Positions 1 through 9,000 of a DNA stretch of 48,183 nucleotides are shown one piece after another. Position 1 is the stretch's first letter. Every line of letters starts with the position of its first letter. The DNA comes from Alphaproteobacteria bacterium (GTDB lineage Bacteria > Pseudomonadota > Alphaproteobacteria > Caulobacterales > Maricaulaceae): positions 1 to 48,183 of the forward strand of contig JAJRSJ010000014.1 in NCBI GenBank assembly GCA_024278855.1. Direction: 5' to 3'. The translations under genes and the position numbers were made by a program. The notes beneath the pieces were generated by a model that saw nothing but the letters and a program-made list of their open reading frames with translations, had not been told where the DNA came from and searched no databases.

Positions 1-649
1 CGTTAGAGCCGCGCTGCGCCATTGTTCTTGGCCCGCCATGAAAGATTTGGCGGCCCGCTGCCGGGTCAAGGGCGATTTCCTGCACGCGCTCATCGCCGAA
101 CAATTCCAGCAAAGTTCCGTCGAGCCCGTAAAATAGCGGGGTTTTAAACACGAACCCGGCTATAACGTCTTGGGCGGTAAAGGGCGCCAGACCGCGCCAA
201 ATCGTGTCCGGGTTTTGGGATGCGTACAGATTAAGCCCGGCTGCATAGCCTTGCGCCGCCGCCTTAACTTTGGGCGTTACGTCCCCGGCGTAGCGTCTGT
301 CTATGGTGTCCCATACCCCCATAAATGCCACCAGATAATCCGTAACCGCTGCGCCCTTGCCTTGGTAATGGGCCAACTTGCCCCGGGCCGCCGCCACAGC
401 GATTTGTATGGTTTCGAAATCATCTTCGGCGTGGGCATAGGCCAGACCAAAAGCCACATCCGTGTCGGTTTTTCCGTAAATATGCGGCACACCCCAATTG
501 TCGCGGACGATTTCCACGTCATAGCCTTGCGTATGTGCGGCAAGTTCATCCGGGTTTGGATTGGGCGGCAAAGGATGCCACAAAAAAATTCCCGCTATGA
601 GGAGTGTGGCCACAACCAGTCCGCCTCCGATTTTCAATATTTTTTTCAT
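1..649 (-). CDS. Penicillin acylase-family (Ntn) hydrolase, N-terminal part, runs off the window
   Basis: Translating the minus strand from the ATG at 649 gives 216 codons with no stop before the window edge, so the 3' part is missing. The first 25 residues are a basic start (MKKILK) followed by a hydrophobic stretch, a signal peptide or signal anchor. Residues 43-80 contain YDVEIVRDNWGVPHIYG and DVAFGLAYAHAEDDF, the N-terminal signature of the penicillin G acylase / acyl-homoserine lactone acylase family, whose members hydrolyse amide-linked acyl groups in the periplasm after autocatalytic cleavage. The chain-separating linker and catalytic Ser of the beta chain would lie beyond the window, so substrate and activity cannot be judged. 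It is transcribed divergently from the DUF2130 gene. Confidence 0.85.
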   Translation of the reverse strand, partial: MKKILKIGGGLVVATLLIAGIFLWHPLPPNPNPDELAAHTQGYDVEIVRDNWGVPHIYGKTDTDVAFGLAYAHAEDDFETIQIAVAAARGKLAHYQGKGAAVTDYLVAFMGVWDTIDRRYAGDVTPKVKAAAQGYAAGLNLYASQNPDTIWRGLAPFTAQDVIAGFVFKTPLFYGLDGTLLELFGDERVQEIALDPAAGRQIFHGGPRTMAQRGSN

Positions 650-753
650 ATGCCCCGGTAGCACATAAACTCTGTGCTGTACTAGTCGGAACATATATAG
701 AACAAATAGTGCTTTTCATTTCGGTGTGGATTAGATATAGAGACGAGACAACA

Positions 754-2064
754 ATGGAAAATACTATGTCTGACCCAACACTCATTTGCCCCGATTGCGG
801 CACATCTATCAAGCTTAATGAAAGCCTGGCCGGGCCATTATTGGCCGAGGAGCGGGCTAAATCCGCCGAAAAGCTAGCCCGTAAAAATGCAGAAATTGCC
901 GCCGAGAAAGCCGAACTGGACAAAGCCCAAGCCGCTTTGAACGAAAAACTGCGCCTTGGTGTTGAAGATGCCCGCGCCGAAATAGCCCGCGAGGAAGCCA
1001 AGAAGGCGGCGCACAATTCTGCCCGCGAAATCGCCGCCAAGGCCAAAGAAGCCGACGAGTTGCGCGAAATTCTCAAAGACAATGATGCCAAATTGGAACG
1101 GGCCCAAGAAGACCAAGCCATGATTATGAAAGAACGCCGGGCTTTGGAAGAGCAAAAGCGCGAACTGGAACTGACCGTGGAGAAGCGCTTATCCGAAGAG
1201 GTGGAAGCAATCCGTGCTAAAGCCAAGGCCGAGCAGGAAAGTACCTTTTTACTCAAGCAAAAAGAAAACGAGCAGACCATTGTCGCCATGCGCACCCAAA
1301 TCGACAATCTCAAACGCCGGGCCGAGCAAGGCTCGCAACAACATCAAGGCGAGGTATTGGAGCTTGAACTGGAGAATGTGCTAGCCCGTAAATTTCCTTA
1401 TGACGAAATAAAACCTGTGGCCAAAGGTGTGACCGGCGGCGATATTGTTCAGACGGTGATGTCGCCTAATGGCAAAATGTGTGGCGCGATCCTGTGGGAA
1501 ACCAAACGGGCTAAAAACTGGAGCGCCGGCTGGCTGCAAAAACTGAAAAATGATCAGCGCGCCGCCGGGGCAGATATTGCTATTCTCATGAGCACCACCT
1601 TGCCCAAGGAATTTGAAAAAACCACATTTAAGCAAATCGACGGCATTTGGGTCACCAGTTATGACAGTGCCATATCTCTGGTGGAGGTTCTGCGCCTAAG
1701 TTTGATCGAACTGGCCGGGTTAACAGCGGTGCGCGACGGGCAGGCCAGTAAGGCCGATCTGGTCTATGAATATCTGACCGGCACCAAATTTCGCCACCGC
1801 ATCGAAGCCATTGTCGAGAAATTTGATGATATGCGCAAAGATTTGGGCGACGAGAAAAAACGCATGGTCAAAAGCTGGGCCAAACGCGAAACTCAAATTG
1901 ATGCAGTTATCGCTAGCACACTCGGCATGCACGGCGACTTGCAAGGCATAGCCGGAAGCTCCATGCCGGAGATTATTGGGCTTGAAGATGATATGGACAG
2001 CGAAACGCCTCGGCTGGAGGAGGGGTCAACCTTTGACAGGGCTATTCGAAATAAGCCTTGCTAG
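754..2064 (+). CDS. DUF2130 domain protein (zinc-ribbon, long coiled coil, nuclease-like C-terminal domain)
   Basis: About 436 residues. The N-terminus has a CPDCGTSIKL zinc-ribbon-like motif, followed by roughly 180 residues of charged Ala/Glu/Lys/Arg heptad sequence, a long coiled coil. The C-terminal half has the conserved DUF2130 core: YDEIKPVAKGVTGGDIVQ, then GAILWETKRAKNWSAGWLQK and KNDQRAAGADIAILMST. The WETK motif after an upstream acidic residue resembles a PD-(D/E)xK nuclease core, which is inference; no activity is established for the family that I can cite. The start at 754 is chosen because the conserved zinc-ribbon follows directly; the frame is open upstream to 604 but that part overlaps the divergent acylase gene. 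An ATG at 766 is an alternative. Monocistronic by position. Confidence 0.85.
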   Translation: MENTMSDPTLICPDCGTSIKLNESLAGPLLAEERAKSAEKLARKNAEIAAEKAELDKAQAALNEKLRLGVEDARAEIAREEAKKAAHNSAREIAAKAKEADELREILKDNDAKLERAQEDQAMIMKERRALEEQKRELELTVEKRLSEEVEAIRAKAKAEQESTFLLKQKENEQTIVAMRTQIDNLKRRAEQGSQQHQGEVLELELENVLARKFPYDEIKPVAKGVTGGDIVQTVMSPNGKMCGAILWETKRAKNWSAGWLQKLKNDQRAAGADIAILMSTTLPKEFEKTTFKQIDGIWVTSYDSAISLVEVLRLSLIELAGLTAVRDGQASKADLVYEYLTGTKFRHRIEAIVEKFDDMRKDLGDEKKRMVKSWAKRETQIDAVIASTLGMHGDLQGIAGSSMPEIIGLEDDMDSETPRLEEGSTFDRAIRNKPC

Positions 2065-2435
2065 CCGCGTCCATAGGGAACATCAGTTCTATTTTTAAAT
2101 CGTTTAAGGCAATGTCCTGAACCGTGCTAAAATTTACGATGGTCGAGAACACGGAAATGGTTTTACCGCCAATGTTAAGCCGGGTCGGGATCACCGCCTT
2201 TGTGTTGTCAATCTGGGTTGTTCCGCCGTAACGAAGATAATGTCTGACAAAAAACCATATGGGTGACAATTTGGGCTTTTATCGGTTGGTATGTGGTTGA
2301 CGGTGCCGGGCCGGTGGCTTCAGGTGTGGCGTCCAATGTGATTTTTAACACAGTATTCCTGGCGGCAATCCTCGCGCCGCTTTTACTGGTGAAATATGAG
2401 TTTACGGATTAGCTATTTGCGCTATACATTTGGCT
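2065..2435. other. Intergenic stretch with possible gene remnants
   Basis: No convincing complete gene lies here. On the plus strand 2263-2412 stays open from a GTG and encodes about 49 residues with two hydrophobic stretches (WAFIGWYVV and VIFNTVFLAAILAPLLLV) and a charged end (KYEFTD), which looks like the C-terminal tail of a small membrane protein; there is no Shine-Dalgarno sequence and a TGA lies just upstream in frame. On the minus strand 2042-2269 encodes 75 residues of protein-like composition but unrecognised and overlapping the end of the DUF2130 gene. Both could be decayed genes. The region must also hold the pgi promoter, which I could not identify. Confidence 0.35.
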
Positions 2436-4010
2436 ATGGTGAAACGACATGCAAATTGGGACAAGCTTTTAGTTTTGGCAAAGCAAGGCGTTGCGCCCCT
2501 TTGCACATTATTTGAAAATGATCCCGCCCGCCCGGCCCGCATGACCGGCACACATAGCGGGCTCTATGTGGATATATCCAAACAACTGATTTCACGGGAT
2601 GTTTTGCAGACGCTTTTTGCTTTGGCGCACGAAGCGGGTGTAGAAAAACGCCGGGCTGATTTATTTGCGGGTAAACCCATCAACACCACGGAAAATCGGG
2701 CGGTTATGCACCCGGCCTTGCGCGGGTCTTGTGATAATGCGCGTATCAATGAACAAGTTACGGCTATGGGTATCCGTACCCGTAAGTTTGCGCAGGACAT
2801 ACGGGCGCGCGGAAAATACAAAGCCGTGCTGCATATTGGTATTGGTGGTTCGGATTTGGGGCCGCGCCTGTTGGTGGACGGGTTTGCGGCGAGCGAGAGG
2901 CCTGCGCTTGAACTTCGTTTTGCCAATAATGTGGACGGGGCGTCGATCAATGATGCCCTAAATGGGCTTGACCCAAAAACCACATTGGTCGTCATGGTTT
3001 CCAAAACTTTCACCACCTTAGAGACCCGTATGAACGGTGTTGCGGCCAGAGACTGGCTCGGGAAATACGCACAGGATAACATGATAGCCGTCACCGCCAA
3101 CCGGGACGGAGCTTTGATTTTCGGCGTAAACCCGGCGCAAATATTCGCGTTTTGGGATTGGGTCGGCGGGCGCTTCTCCTTGTGGTCAGCGGTCAGCTTG
3201 TCTTTGCAACTGGTTTACGGCCCGGATATGTTCGACGAGTTGCTAGCAGGTGCGGCGGATATGGACGCGCATTTCAGGGACGCGGAGTTGGAAAATAACT
3301 TGCCAGTGCTTCTGGCACTTACTGACATTTGGAACCGTAATTTTTTGGGATGTTCGGGTCGGGCCGTGGTGCCCTATGCCAGACGTTTGCGAAAATTACC
3401 GGCATTTTTGCAGCAACTGGAAATGGAATCAAACGGCAAGTCTGTAACATTGGACGGGCATATGGCCCCTCCAACTAGCCAGATCATATTTGGCGATGAG
3501 GGCAGCAATGCTCAACATGCGTTTTTTCAATACTTACACCAAGGTCCGGATGTAGTGCCAGTTGATTTTATCGCCGTGCTTTGCGACGCAGAGAACCGCC
3601 CGGCGCACACAAGCGCACTTCTGGCCAATTGCTTTGCCCAAAGCGAAGCCCTGGTGGTTGGCAAAACCGAAGCGCAGGTGCGCGCAGAACTGAAAGCAAA
3701 AGGCATAGCCGCAGCGGATATTGACGTGCTAGCTACCCACAAGACTTTCCCCGGCAACCGTCCGTCCACGACGATAGTGTTGGAGCGCCTCGACGCGCGC
3801 AGCTTGGGCGCGTTAATAGCTTTGTTTGAACACAAGGTTTTCGTGGCTAGCGTGATTTGGAACATTAACGCCTTTGACCAATGGGGCGTTGAGCTTGGCA
3901 AGGAATTGGCCGGCACAATACTGGACGAGCTACAAGGTGGTGCGGACGGGGAACACGACAGCTCCACATCTGCACTAATTGCTCTTGCGAGAAACCACCA
4001 AGCGTCCTAA
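2436..4010 (+). CDS. pgi: Glucose-6-phosphate isomerase
   Basis: Interconverts glucose 6-phosphate and fructose 6-phosphate in the cytoplasm. The 524-residue product is family length and carries IGIGGSDLGPRLL, VSKTFTTLETRMN and WDWVGGRFSLWSAVSLSL, the hallmark phosphosugar-binding SIS segments, then QLEMESNGKSV with the catalytic Glu, GDEGSNAQHAFFQ with the catalytic His, and a C-terminal WGVELGK lysine. The ATG at 2436 is preferred over the TTG two codons earlier; neither has an obvious Shine-Dalgarno sequence. hisS follows after 12 bp on the same strand, so the two are probably cotranscribed. Confidence 0.97.
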   Translation: MVKRHANWDKLLVLAKQGVAPLCTLFENDPARPARMTGTHSGLYVDISKQLISRDVLQTLFALAHEAGVEKRRADLFAGKPINTTENRAVMHPALRGSCDNARINEQVTAMGIRTRKFAQDIRARGKYKAVLHIGIGGSDLGPRLLVDGFAASERPALELRFANNVDGASINDALNGLDPKTTLVVMVSKTFTTLETRMNGVAARDWLGKYAQDNMIAVTANRDGALIFGVNPAQIFAFWDWVGGRFSLWSAVSLSLQLVYGPDMFDELLAGAADMDAHFRDAELENNLPVLLALTDIWNRNFLGCSGRAVVPYARRLRKLPAFLQQLEMESNGKSVTLDGHMAPPTSQIIFGDEGSNAQHAFFQYLHQGPDVVPVDFIAVLCDAENRPAHTSALLANCFAQSEALVVGKTEAQVRAELKAKGIAAADIDVLATHKTFPGNRPSTTIVLERLDARSLGALIALFEHKVFVASVIWNINAFDQWGVELGKELAGTILDELQGGADGEHDSSTSALIALARNHQAS

Positions 4011-4022
4011 GACGCAACCATT

Positions 4023-5522
4023 ATGTCAAAAAATAAAAACAAAATACAGCGTCCTAAAGCCAGAAAACCACGGGGATTTGAAGATAAATCCGCTGATATG
4101 CTACGGGCTGAAAACCGCTTGGTCGCGGCCGCGTTTTCGGTTTATGAGAGTTACGGCTTTGAGCCCTTGCAAACCCCCGCATTTGAATATGCCGATGCGC
4201 TGGGTAAATTTCTGCCCGATGATGACCGGCCCAATACCGGTGTGTTCGCCCTGCACGACGACGACGAGCAATGGATGGCTTTGCGCTATGATTTGACCGC
4301 GCCATTGGCCCGGTTCGTGGCCGAAAATTATAATGATCTGCCCAAACCTTATCGGCGTTATCAGGCCGGTTCGGTGTGGCGCAACGAAAAGCCGGGGCCG
4401 GGAAGGTTCCGGGAATTTATCCAGTGCGACGCAGATAGTGTCGGCGCACCCGGCGCGGCGGCGGACGCGGAAATGGTCATGTTGGCGGCTGATGTAATGG
4501 CGGCGGCGGGGCTGGACACGGGCCAATATATGGTGCGGGTCAATAACCGAAAATTGTTAGACGGGATTTTGGAAAGTTCTGGCGTACCAAATACCGAAGC
4601 CGGGGCTGAGCAAAGATTACAAGTGTTGCGGGCCATCGACAAGCTTGACAGACTTGGTGCTGACGGCGTTGCCGCCCTGCTCGGCGAGGGCCGCAAAGAC
4701 GAGAGCGGCGATTATACCGATGGCGCTAAACTGGATGTGAGCGCCATTAAAGCGGTTCTGGGGTTCACGACGGCTAGTGATACGGATAGATGCGAGACTT
4801 TGAAAACCCTGGAAGCTTTGATGGGAACATCCACCCAAGGCCAGGCGGGCGTTGCGGAACTTAAACTCATCGACGATATTCTCACCGCCTGTGATTACGG
4901 GCCGGGCCACGTGGTGTTTGATACCTCTATTGTGCGCGGGCTTGGTTATTATACCGGGCCGGTATTTGAAGCGGAACTGTTAGCCGATATTAAAGACAAA
5001 AAGGGCCGCCCGGTGCGTATCGGGTCGGTCGGCGGCGGTGGCCGTCATGACGGTCTGGTGTCGCGGTTTATGGGACAACAGGTTCCGGCAACCGGATATT
5101 CGTTCGGCGTGTCGCGGTTTGCCAGTGCTTTGTCGCGCATGGGTTTGGTGGAAGGCGCAGAGCAAGCACCTGTGATGATTTGCGTGTTTGATACATCATT
5201 GTTGGGTGCATATTTCACCATAGCACGTCAATTACGCGCCGCCAATATCCGCGCCGAAGTTTTTGTCGGTAATGGCAATGTCGGCAAGCAGCTAAAATAT
5301 GCCGACAAGCGCGGCGTCAAATTGGCTATTTTGATGGGCAGCGACGAAATGGAGCGGGGCGAGGTCACGATAAAAGATCTGGAATTGGGTGCTGAAATGG
5401 CCAAGGCTATCAAAGACGACAAAGAATGGCGCGAAAGTAGACCCGCCCAAAAAACCGCCGCCCGCAGCGATATTGTAGCGGCGGTGCGCGAGATGCTAGC
5501 TCATTCAAGAAAAATGGCCTGA
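4023..5522 (+). CDS. hisS: Histidine--tRNA ligase
   Basis: Class II aminoacyl-tRNA synthetase of 499 residues that charges tRNA-His. Visible are motif 2 (YRRYQAGSVWRNEKPG followed by RFREFIQCDAD), the histidine-A loop (VRGLGYYTGPVFE), motif 3 (GSVGGGGRHDGLVSRF) and a C-terminal anticodon-binding domain from about residue 390 (EVFVGNGNVGKQLKYADKRG). The presence of the full anticodon-binding domain argues against the regulatory paralogue HisZ. Sequence style fits the divergent alphaproteobacterial HisRS, a lineage known from earlier work not to depend on the usual G-1 of tRNA-His; that is family knowledge and not tested here. It lies 12 bp after pgi and is convergent with the DUF4167 gene. Confidence 0.94.
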   Translation: MSKNKNKIQRPKARKPRGFEDKSADMLRAENRLVAAAFSVYESYGFEPLQTPAFEYADALGKFLPDDDRPNTGVFALHDDDEQWMALRYDLTAPLARFVAENYNDLPKPYRRYQAGSVWRNEKPGPGRFREFIQCDADSVGAPGAAADAEMVMLAADVMAAAGLDTGQYMVRVNNRKLLDGILESSGVPNTEAGAEQRLQVLRAIDKLDRLGADGVAALLGEGRKDESGDYTDGAKLDVSAIKAVLGFTTASDTDRCETLKTLEALMGTSTQGQAGVAELKLIDDILTACDYGPGHVVFDTSIVRGLGYYTGPVFEAELLADIKDKKGRPVRIGSVGGGGRHDGLVSRFMGQQVPATGYSFGVSRFASALSRMGLVEGAEQAPVMICVFDTSLLGAYFTIARQLRAANIRAEVFVGNGNVGKQLKYADKRGVKLAILMGSDEMERGEVTIKDLELGAEMAKAIKDDKEWRESRPAQKTAARSDIVAAVREMLAHSRKMA

Positions 5523-5548
5523 TTTGTAGCCAACTGATTTGTAGCCAA
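5519..5548. repeat. 15-bp perfect tandem duplication at the hisS stop
   Basis: CTGATTTGTAGCCAA occurs twice in direct succession; the first copy contains the hisS TGA stop codon. A slipped-strand duplication is the simplest explanation. It does not change the protein. Confidence 0.9.
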
Positions 5549-5564
5549 AAAGGGCCAACTCATG

Positions 5565-5601
5565 CCGCTTGTGATAAATGCCCACAGGCCCTAACAAGCG
5601 G
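5565..5601. terminator. Inverted repeat between convergent hisS and DUF4167 genes
   Basis: CCGCTTGT at 5565-5572 and ACAAGCGG at 5594-5601 form a perfect 8-bp stem around a 21-nt loop that itself contains GCC...GGC. There is no U tract on either side, so this is only a plausible transcription end signal serving both converging genes. Confidence 0.35.
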
Positions 5602-5607
5602 ATAAAG

Positions 5608-6225
5608 CTATTCTGCTAGCGCTGGTTCGTCTCCCGATGTCGAGCTTTCCGCTTTTTTTGGTTTTCTGAGTTTCTTCGTGACCGGCTTGCTTTCTTTGCT
5701 GGCTTCGTTGGTGGTTTGTGCTTCGGTTTCAGATGCTTCGCCATTGTTTGAACGGCGGCGGTTTAGATAGCTGCGTGAACGGCTTTTAGGTTTATCGGCT
5801 TGTTCATCTTGAGCGTCATTGCTTTCATCAGCACTTTGTTTTTGCGTCTGCTCTTCTTGTTTTTGTACCTGTGCCTGAGCTTGCTGTTCTTGCTGTTCCT
5901 GTTTTTGCGCCTGTTGCTCTTGTTTTTGCGCCTGTATCCTGGCTTGTTCTTTTTGATGCAACTCTGCTTTGGCGGCAGCTTCTTCGGCAATTTCTTGTAC
6001 AATACGGAAATAATGTTCCGCGTGTTGCAAATAGCTTTCCGCTTTTACGCGGTGACCCGAGACGGAGGCATCATGGGCCAATGAGGTGTATTTGTCAGAG
6101 ATCGTCTTGGCAGAGCCGCGCACGCGCACATCCGGGCCATTACTATCCACAGACCGGTTTGGATTTTTATTGTGATTGGTGTTGTGTTGTGGCTTGCGGC
6201 CGCGTCCTCTCGGGCGTCTACTCAT
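5608..6225 (-). CDS. DUF4167 protein (basic N-terminus, Gln/Lys-rich tail)
   Basis: About 205 residues. Starts at the ATG at 6225, giving MSRRPRGRGRKPQ, an Arg-rich and probably RNA- or DNA-binding tail. Residues about 28-75 form the conserved DUF4167 core (VRGSAKTISDKYTSLAHDA, HRVKAESYLQHAEHYFRIV). The rest is low complexity: runs built of Gln, Lys, Glu and Ala, then Ser/Lys/Arg-rich, likely disordered. The longer reading frame upstream to 6297 lacks family similarity and is rejected. In alphaproteobacteria this family commonly sits beside prmC/prfA, as here, suggesting a link to translation or ribosome assembly, which is inference only. Confidence 0.88.
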   Translation of the reverse strand: MSRRPRGRGRKPQHNTNHNKNPNRSVDSNGPDVRVRGSAKTISDKYTSLAHDASVSGHRVKAESYLQHAEHYFRIVQEIAEEAAAKAELHQKEQARIQAQKQEQQAQKQEQQEQQAQAQVQKQEEQTQKQSADESNDAQDEQADKPKSRSRSYLNRRRSNNGEASETEAQTTNEASKESKPVTKKLRKPKKAESSTSGDEPALAE

Positions 6226-6233
6226 AAGATAGT

Positions 6234-6245
6234 CCGTATATACGG
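6234..6245. promoter_or_regulatory. 12-bp palindrome upstream of the DUF4167 start
   Basis: CCGTATATACGG is a perfect palindrome lying 8 bp upstream of the DUF4167 ATG. It could be a repressor site in the leader or chance; no partner site was seen. Confidence 0.2.
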
Positions 6246-6465
6246 GCGTGTAGTTTATCGCATTTCCGTCTTCCCCGCCAAACGGTGTGCATTTCAAAAT
6301 TTGTAATATCGTCCCGAGCCTACTAATTCCAAGCTTTGGGGTTTTTCAATAAAATAACTCTTTATAATATTCTTGGTGCGGCAGATGTTCATATCCGCCT
6401 GCGTACCTTGATCTATAAGCTAGCCGCTAGTTAGGAATTGTCCAAGCCTTTTTTGCATTTATTTG

Positions 6466-7326
6466 TTAGAAAAACTTCGCACTGATAATCCGGGCATGCC
6501 CGGCCAAATCCTGTAGGCATACAATATTGGTCGCGCCTGCGTTTTCAAGCAGATTGCTTACAGGTTTTTTCTGATCATAACCGATTTCAAACACCACATG
6601 CCCGCCTGATTTGAGCACGTTTGGCAAGCGGGAAATGATTGCGCGGTAAGCACTCAGCCCGTCAATGCCGCCGCTCAAGGCTAGATGTGGTTCATACTTG
6701 TCCACGGTTTTTGGTAGCGCAGTCATAGCCGCATCCGTAATATAGGGCGGGGTGGCTACAATTAGATCGTAACGGTCTTGAATACTGCCAAGATAATCAG
6801 ATACGGAAAATCTGCATCTATCCGCCGCGCCGAGCCTTTTTGCGTTGTGTTTTGCCGTTTCTAGCGCGGGTTTGGAAATATCAATACCGTGGCCTTTGGC
6901 CCTAGGCAGTTCATGTAACAACGAGATCAGGATTGCGCCCGAGCCTGTACCCACATCAAGAATGCGGGCATTTGCTTGTTTATCTAATAGTTTTAGAGCC
7001 TGTTCGATGACGCCTTCGGTTTCCGGGCGCGGAATTAACACATGCCGGTTTAGCTTGAAGGTCAAAGTCCAGAAATCTTTCTCGCCGACAATATAGGCTA
7101 TGGGTTCATGGGTTTTGCGCCGGGCCAGACATGCCTTAAATTTTTCGGCGACAAGCGGGGGAACCTTGTCCTTAGCATTTGCAATCAAGTGTGAACGGGA
7201 TAGTCCGCTAGCATGGGATAAAAGGCTGCGCACATCAATATGGGGCTGTTCATTGCCTAAGCTTTTCAAGACCGCTACGGCTTGCCTGCGCAGTTCGGCG
7301 TAGGTTTGGCTAGACATCCGTCTCAT
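6466..7326 (-). CDS. prmC: Peptide chain release factor N5-glutamine methyltransferase
   Basis: SAM-dependent methylation of the Gln of the GGQ motif of release factors. 286 residues: N-terminal helical domain (about 1-85), then a Rossmann methyltransferase with ILDVGTGSGAILISL (SAM-binding), GHGIDISKPALETAKHNA, and the catalytic loop. In that loop the usual NPPY is read as TPPY (ATPPYIT, Thr192, codon ACC at 6753-6751), an unexpected change at the residue that contacts the substrate glutamine. The start ATG at 7326 overlaps the prfA stop as TAATG, indicating translational coupling; an ATG three codons later is possible. Coupling to prfA, its substrate, fits the assignment. Confidence 0.93.
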   Translation of the reverse strand: MRRMSSQTYAELRRQAVAVLKSLGNEQPHIDVRSLLSHASGLSRSHLIANAKDKVPPLVAEKFKACLARRKTHEPIAYIVGEKDFWTLTFKLNRHVLIPRPETEGVIEQALKLLDKQANARILDVGTGSGAILISLLHELPRAKGHGIDISKPALETAKHNAKRLGAADRCRFSVSDYLGSIQDRYDLIVATPPYITDAAMTALPKTVDKYEPHLALSGGIDGLSAYRAIISRLPNVLKSGGHVVFEIGYDQKKPVSNLLENAGATNIVCLQDLAGHARIISAKFF

Positions 7327-8393
7327 TATACATCCGTCTCAAGTGCCGCCAATTTTTCCGCCTGATCGGCCGCGACCAGTGAATTGACCACCTCGTCCAA
7401 TGCATCGCCTGTGATGATTTTATCCAGATTATACAAAGTCAAATTTATCCGGTGATCGCTGACCCGGCCTTGGGAATAATTATAGGTGCGGATACGCTCA
7501 GAACGGTCTCCCGATCCCACTTGTGATTTACGGTCGCCGGCACGTTCGTTGTCCAGCCGTTCGCGCTCCATGTCGTACAGTTTCATTTTGAGGATTTTTT
7601 CGGCATTGGCCCGGTTTTGGTGTTGGGATTTAGCGTCGCAGACCACGACAAGTCCGGTTGGTTCATGGGTCATACGCACGGCACTGTCGGTTTTGTTGAC
7701 ATGTTGCCCGCCGGCGCCCGATGCCCGCATGGTATCAACCCGTACATCTGTCATGGAAAAATTGACCTCGATGTCTTCGGGCGCAGGCAAGACGGCGACG
7801 GTGGCGGCGGAGGTATGACCCCGGCCCTGGGTTTCGGTGACGGGGACGCGCTGAACCCGGTGGACGCCGCTTTCAAATTTCATTTTACCGAACACACCGT
7901 TCCCGGTAATCGACGCGATGATTTCTTTATAGCCGCCCATTTCGGCTTCGGATTCTGTCTCCACCTCCAGTTTCCAACCTTGTAGCTGGGCATAGCGGGC
8001 ATACATGCGAAACAAATCGCCTGCGAATATAGCCGCCTCGTCGCCGCCTGTGCCGGCCCGAATTTCCAACACAACCGAAGCGTTGTCGTCTTTATCCTTG
8101 GGCAGCAGCAGAATACTGACCTTATGCTCAATATCGCCAAGGCCCGTTTTAAGGGCGTGTAACTCTTCCTTGGCCATGGCCCCCATTTCCGGGTCAGAGA
8201 TCAAGTCTTCAAGCTCGGAAATTTCGTCCAGACGTTCCTTGAGCGCCCGAACCCCTTCGGCTATGGGGCGCAATTCCGCATATTCCTTGGCCAATTTGAC
8301 AATTTCGGTCGGGTCTGAGGCTACACCCATGCGCGCTTCAATAGCGTCGAATTTGTCCAAGACTTGTTCAAGTTTTTGCTGGGGTATTTTCAT
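7326..8393 (-). CDS. prfA: Peptide chain release factor 1
   Basis: Terminates translation at UAA and UAG. 355 residues, normal length. The stop-codon recognition tripeptide is PVT (HRVQRVPVTETQGRGHTS), which marks RF1 and not RF2, and the peptidyl-tRNA hydrolysis motif is GAGGQHVNKTDSAVR. The C-terminal DRSERIRTYNYSQGRVSDHR is also typical. It is followed, with a TAATG overlap, by prmC, which modifies its GGQ glutamine. The 280 bp upstream to the next gene contains no gene that I can support and presumably the prfA promoter on one strand and the DUF1674 promoter on the other. Confidence 0.97.
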   Translation of the reverse strand: MKIPQQKLEQVLDKFDAIEARMGVASDPTEIVKLAKEYAELRPIAEGVRALKERLDEISELEDLISDPEMGAMAKEELHALKTGLGDIEHKVSILLLPKDKDDNASVVLEIRAGTGGDEAAIFAGDLFRMYARYAQLQGWKLEVETESEAEMGGYKEIIASITGNGVFGKMKFESGVHRVQRVPVTETQGRGHTSAATVAVLPAPEDIEVNFSMTDVRVDTMRASGAGGQHVNKTDSAVRMTHEPTGLVVVCDAKSQHQNRANAEKILKMKLYDMERERLDNERAGDRKSQVGSGDRSERIRTYNYSQGRVSDHRINLTLYNLDKIITGDALDEVVNSLVAADQAEKLAALETDV

Positions 8394-8673
8394 AAAACCT
8401 GTTTAGTGGTTTTATGGTTCGTGTCGAGACATTCTTGCTTGATTGTCCAACCTGTTACCAAGCTGCTAACAACCATACTTAACGCCTGCTCAACACTTGT
8501 TTAAGAGTATTTTAGCGCTTTTAAGCTACAAAACTGTTTCACGGCGGGACTGTTGATGAATTCATTTTCAGGCTTGCCATGACCTTGGCATCGCGGTTAA
8601 TGTGGGGTCAGGTTTGGATATGTGTAGATATGAGCCAATTATATTGTGGTCATATTAGCAAATGGAGGCAATG

Positions 8674-8865
8674 ATGACAAAACCTCCGAGTGCAGCGCCT
8701 GGAAAGAAGCTTACCCCAGAAGCCCGCAGGGCATTGGAGGAAGCCGAGGAGCGCAAATGTGCGGTACACACCGAACCTCTCCCACGCGAAAAAGCGGGAC
8801 CCAAGGGGGTCGAACCCACACGCTACGGCGATTGGGAACGCGGCGGCATTAGTTATGATTTTTAG
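8674..8865 (+). CDS. DUF1674 protein, SDHAF4-like (succinate dehydrogenase assembly factor 4 family)
   Basis: Small protein of 63 residues. The C-terminus GPKGVEPTRYGDWERGGISY followed by DF is the family hallmark; mitochondrial relatives help flavinated SdhA assemble into complex II, and alphaproteobacterial homologues are usually annotated DUF1674. The start is set by a good GGAGG Shine-Dalgarno sequence at 8664-8668, which is 5 nt before the ATG at 8674; an ATG at 8671 is nearly equivalent, and the ATG at 8662 would overlap the ribosome-binding site. No sdh genes lie in the window. Confidence 0.85.
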   Translation: MTKPPSAAPGKKLTPEARRALEEAEERKCAVHTEPLPREKAGPKGVEPTRYGDWERGGISYDF

Positions 8866-9000
8866 AGTTTCTGCTCTGTAAACCCTAACCAGGATCGTTT
8901 TGACCCAAGCAAGGAGCTTTATACCTGAATACAGGATAGGGCAGGAAATTTTGGTGGGCTAAGGCGTTGGTGCGCTCAAGCCATTTTTGGGAGAGCGCAT

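Noticed and set aside
546-1313. Long minus-strand open frame (255 codons)
   Set aside because: Shadow of the coiled-coil region of the DUF2130 gene; Ser/Ala/Arg-biased and without family sequence.
2042-2269. 75-codon minus-strand gene overlapping the DUF2130 end
   Set aside because: No recognised family and no ribosome-binding site; only mentioned as a possible remnant.
8806-8826. tRNA T-arm-like sequence (GGGTTCGACCCC on the minus strand)
   Set aside because: It lies in the conserved C-terminal coding part of the DUF1674 gene, and no acceptor, D or anticodon arms surround it.
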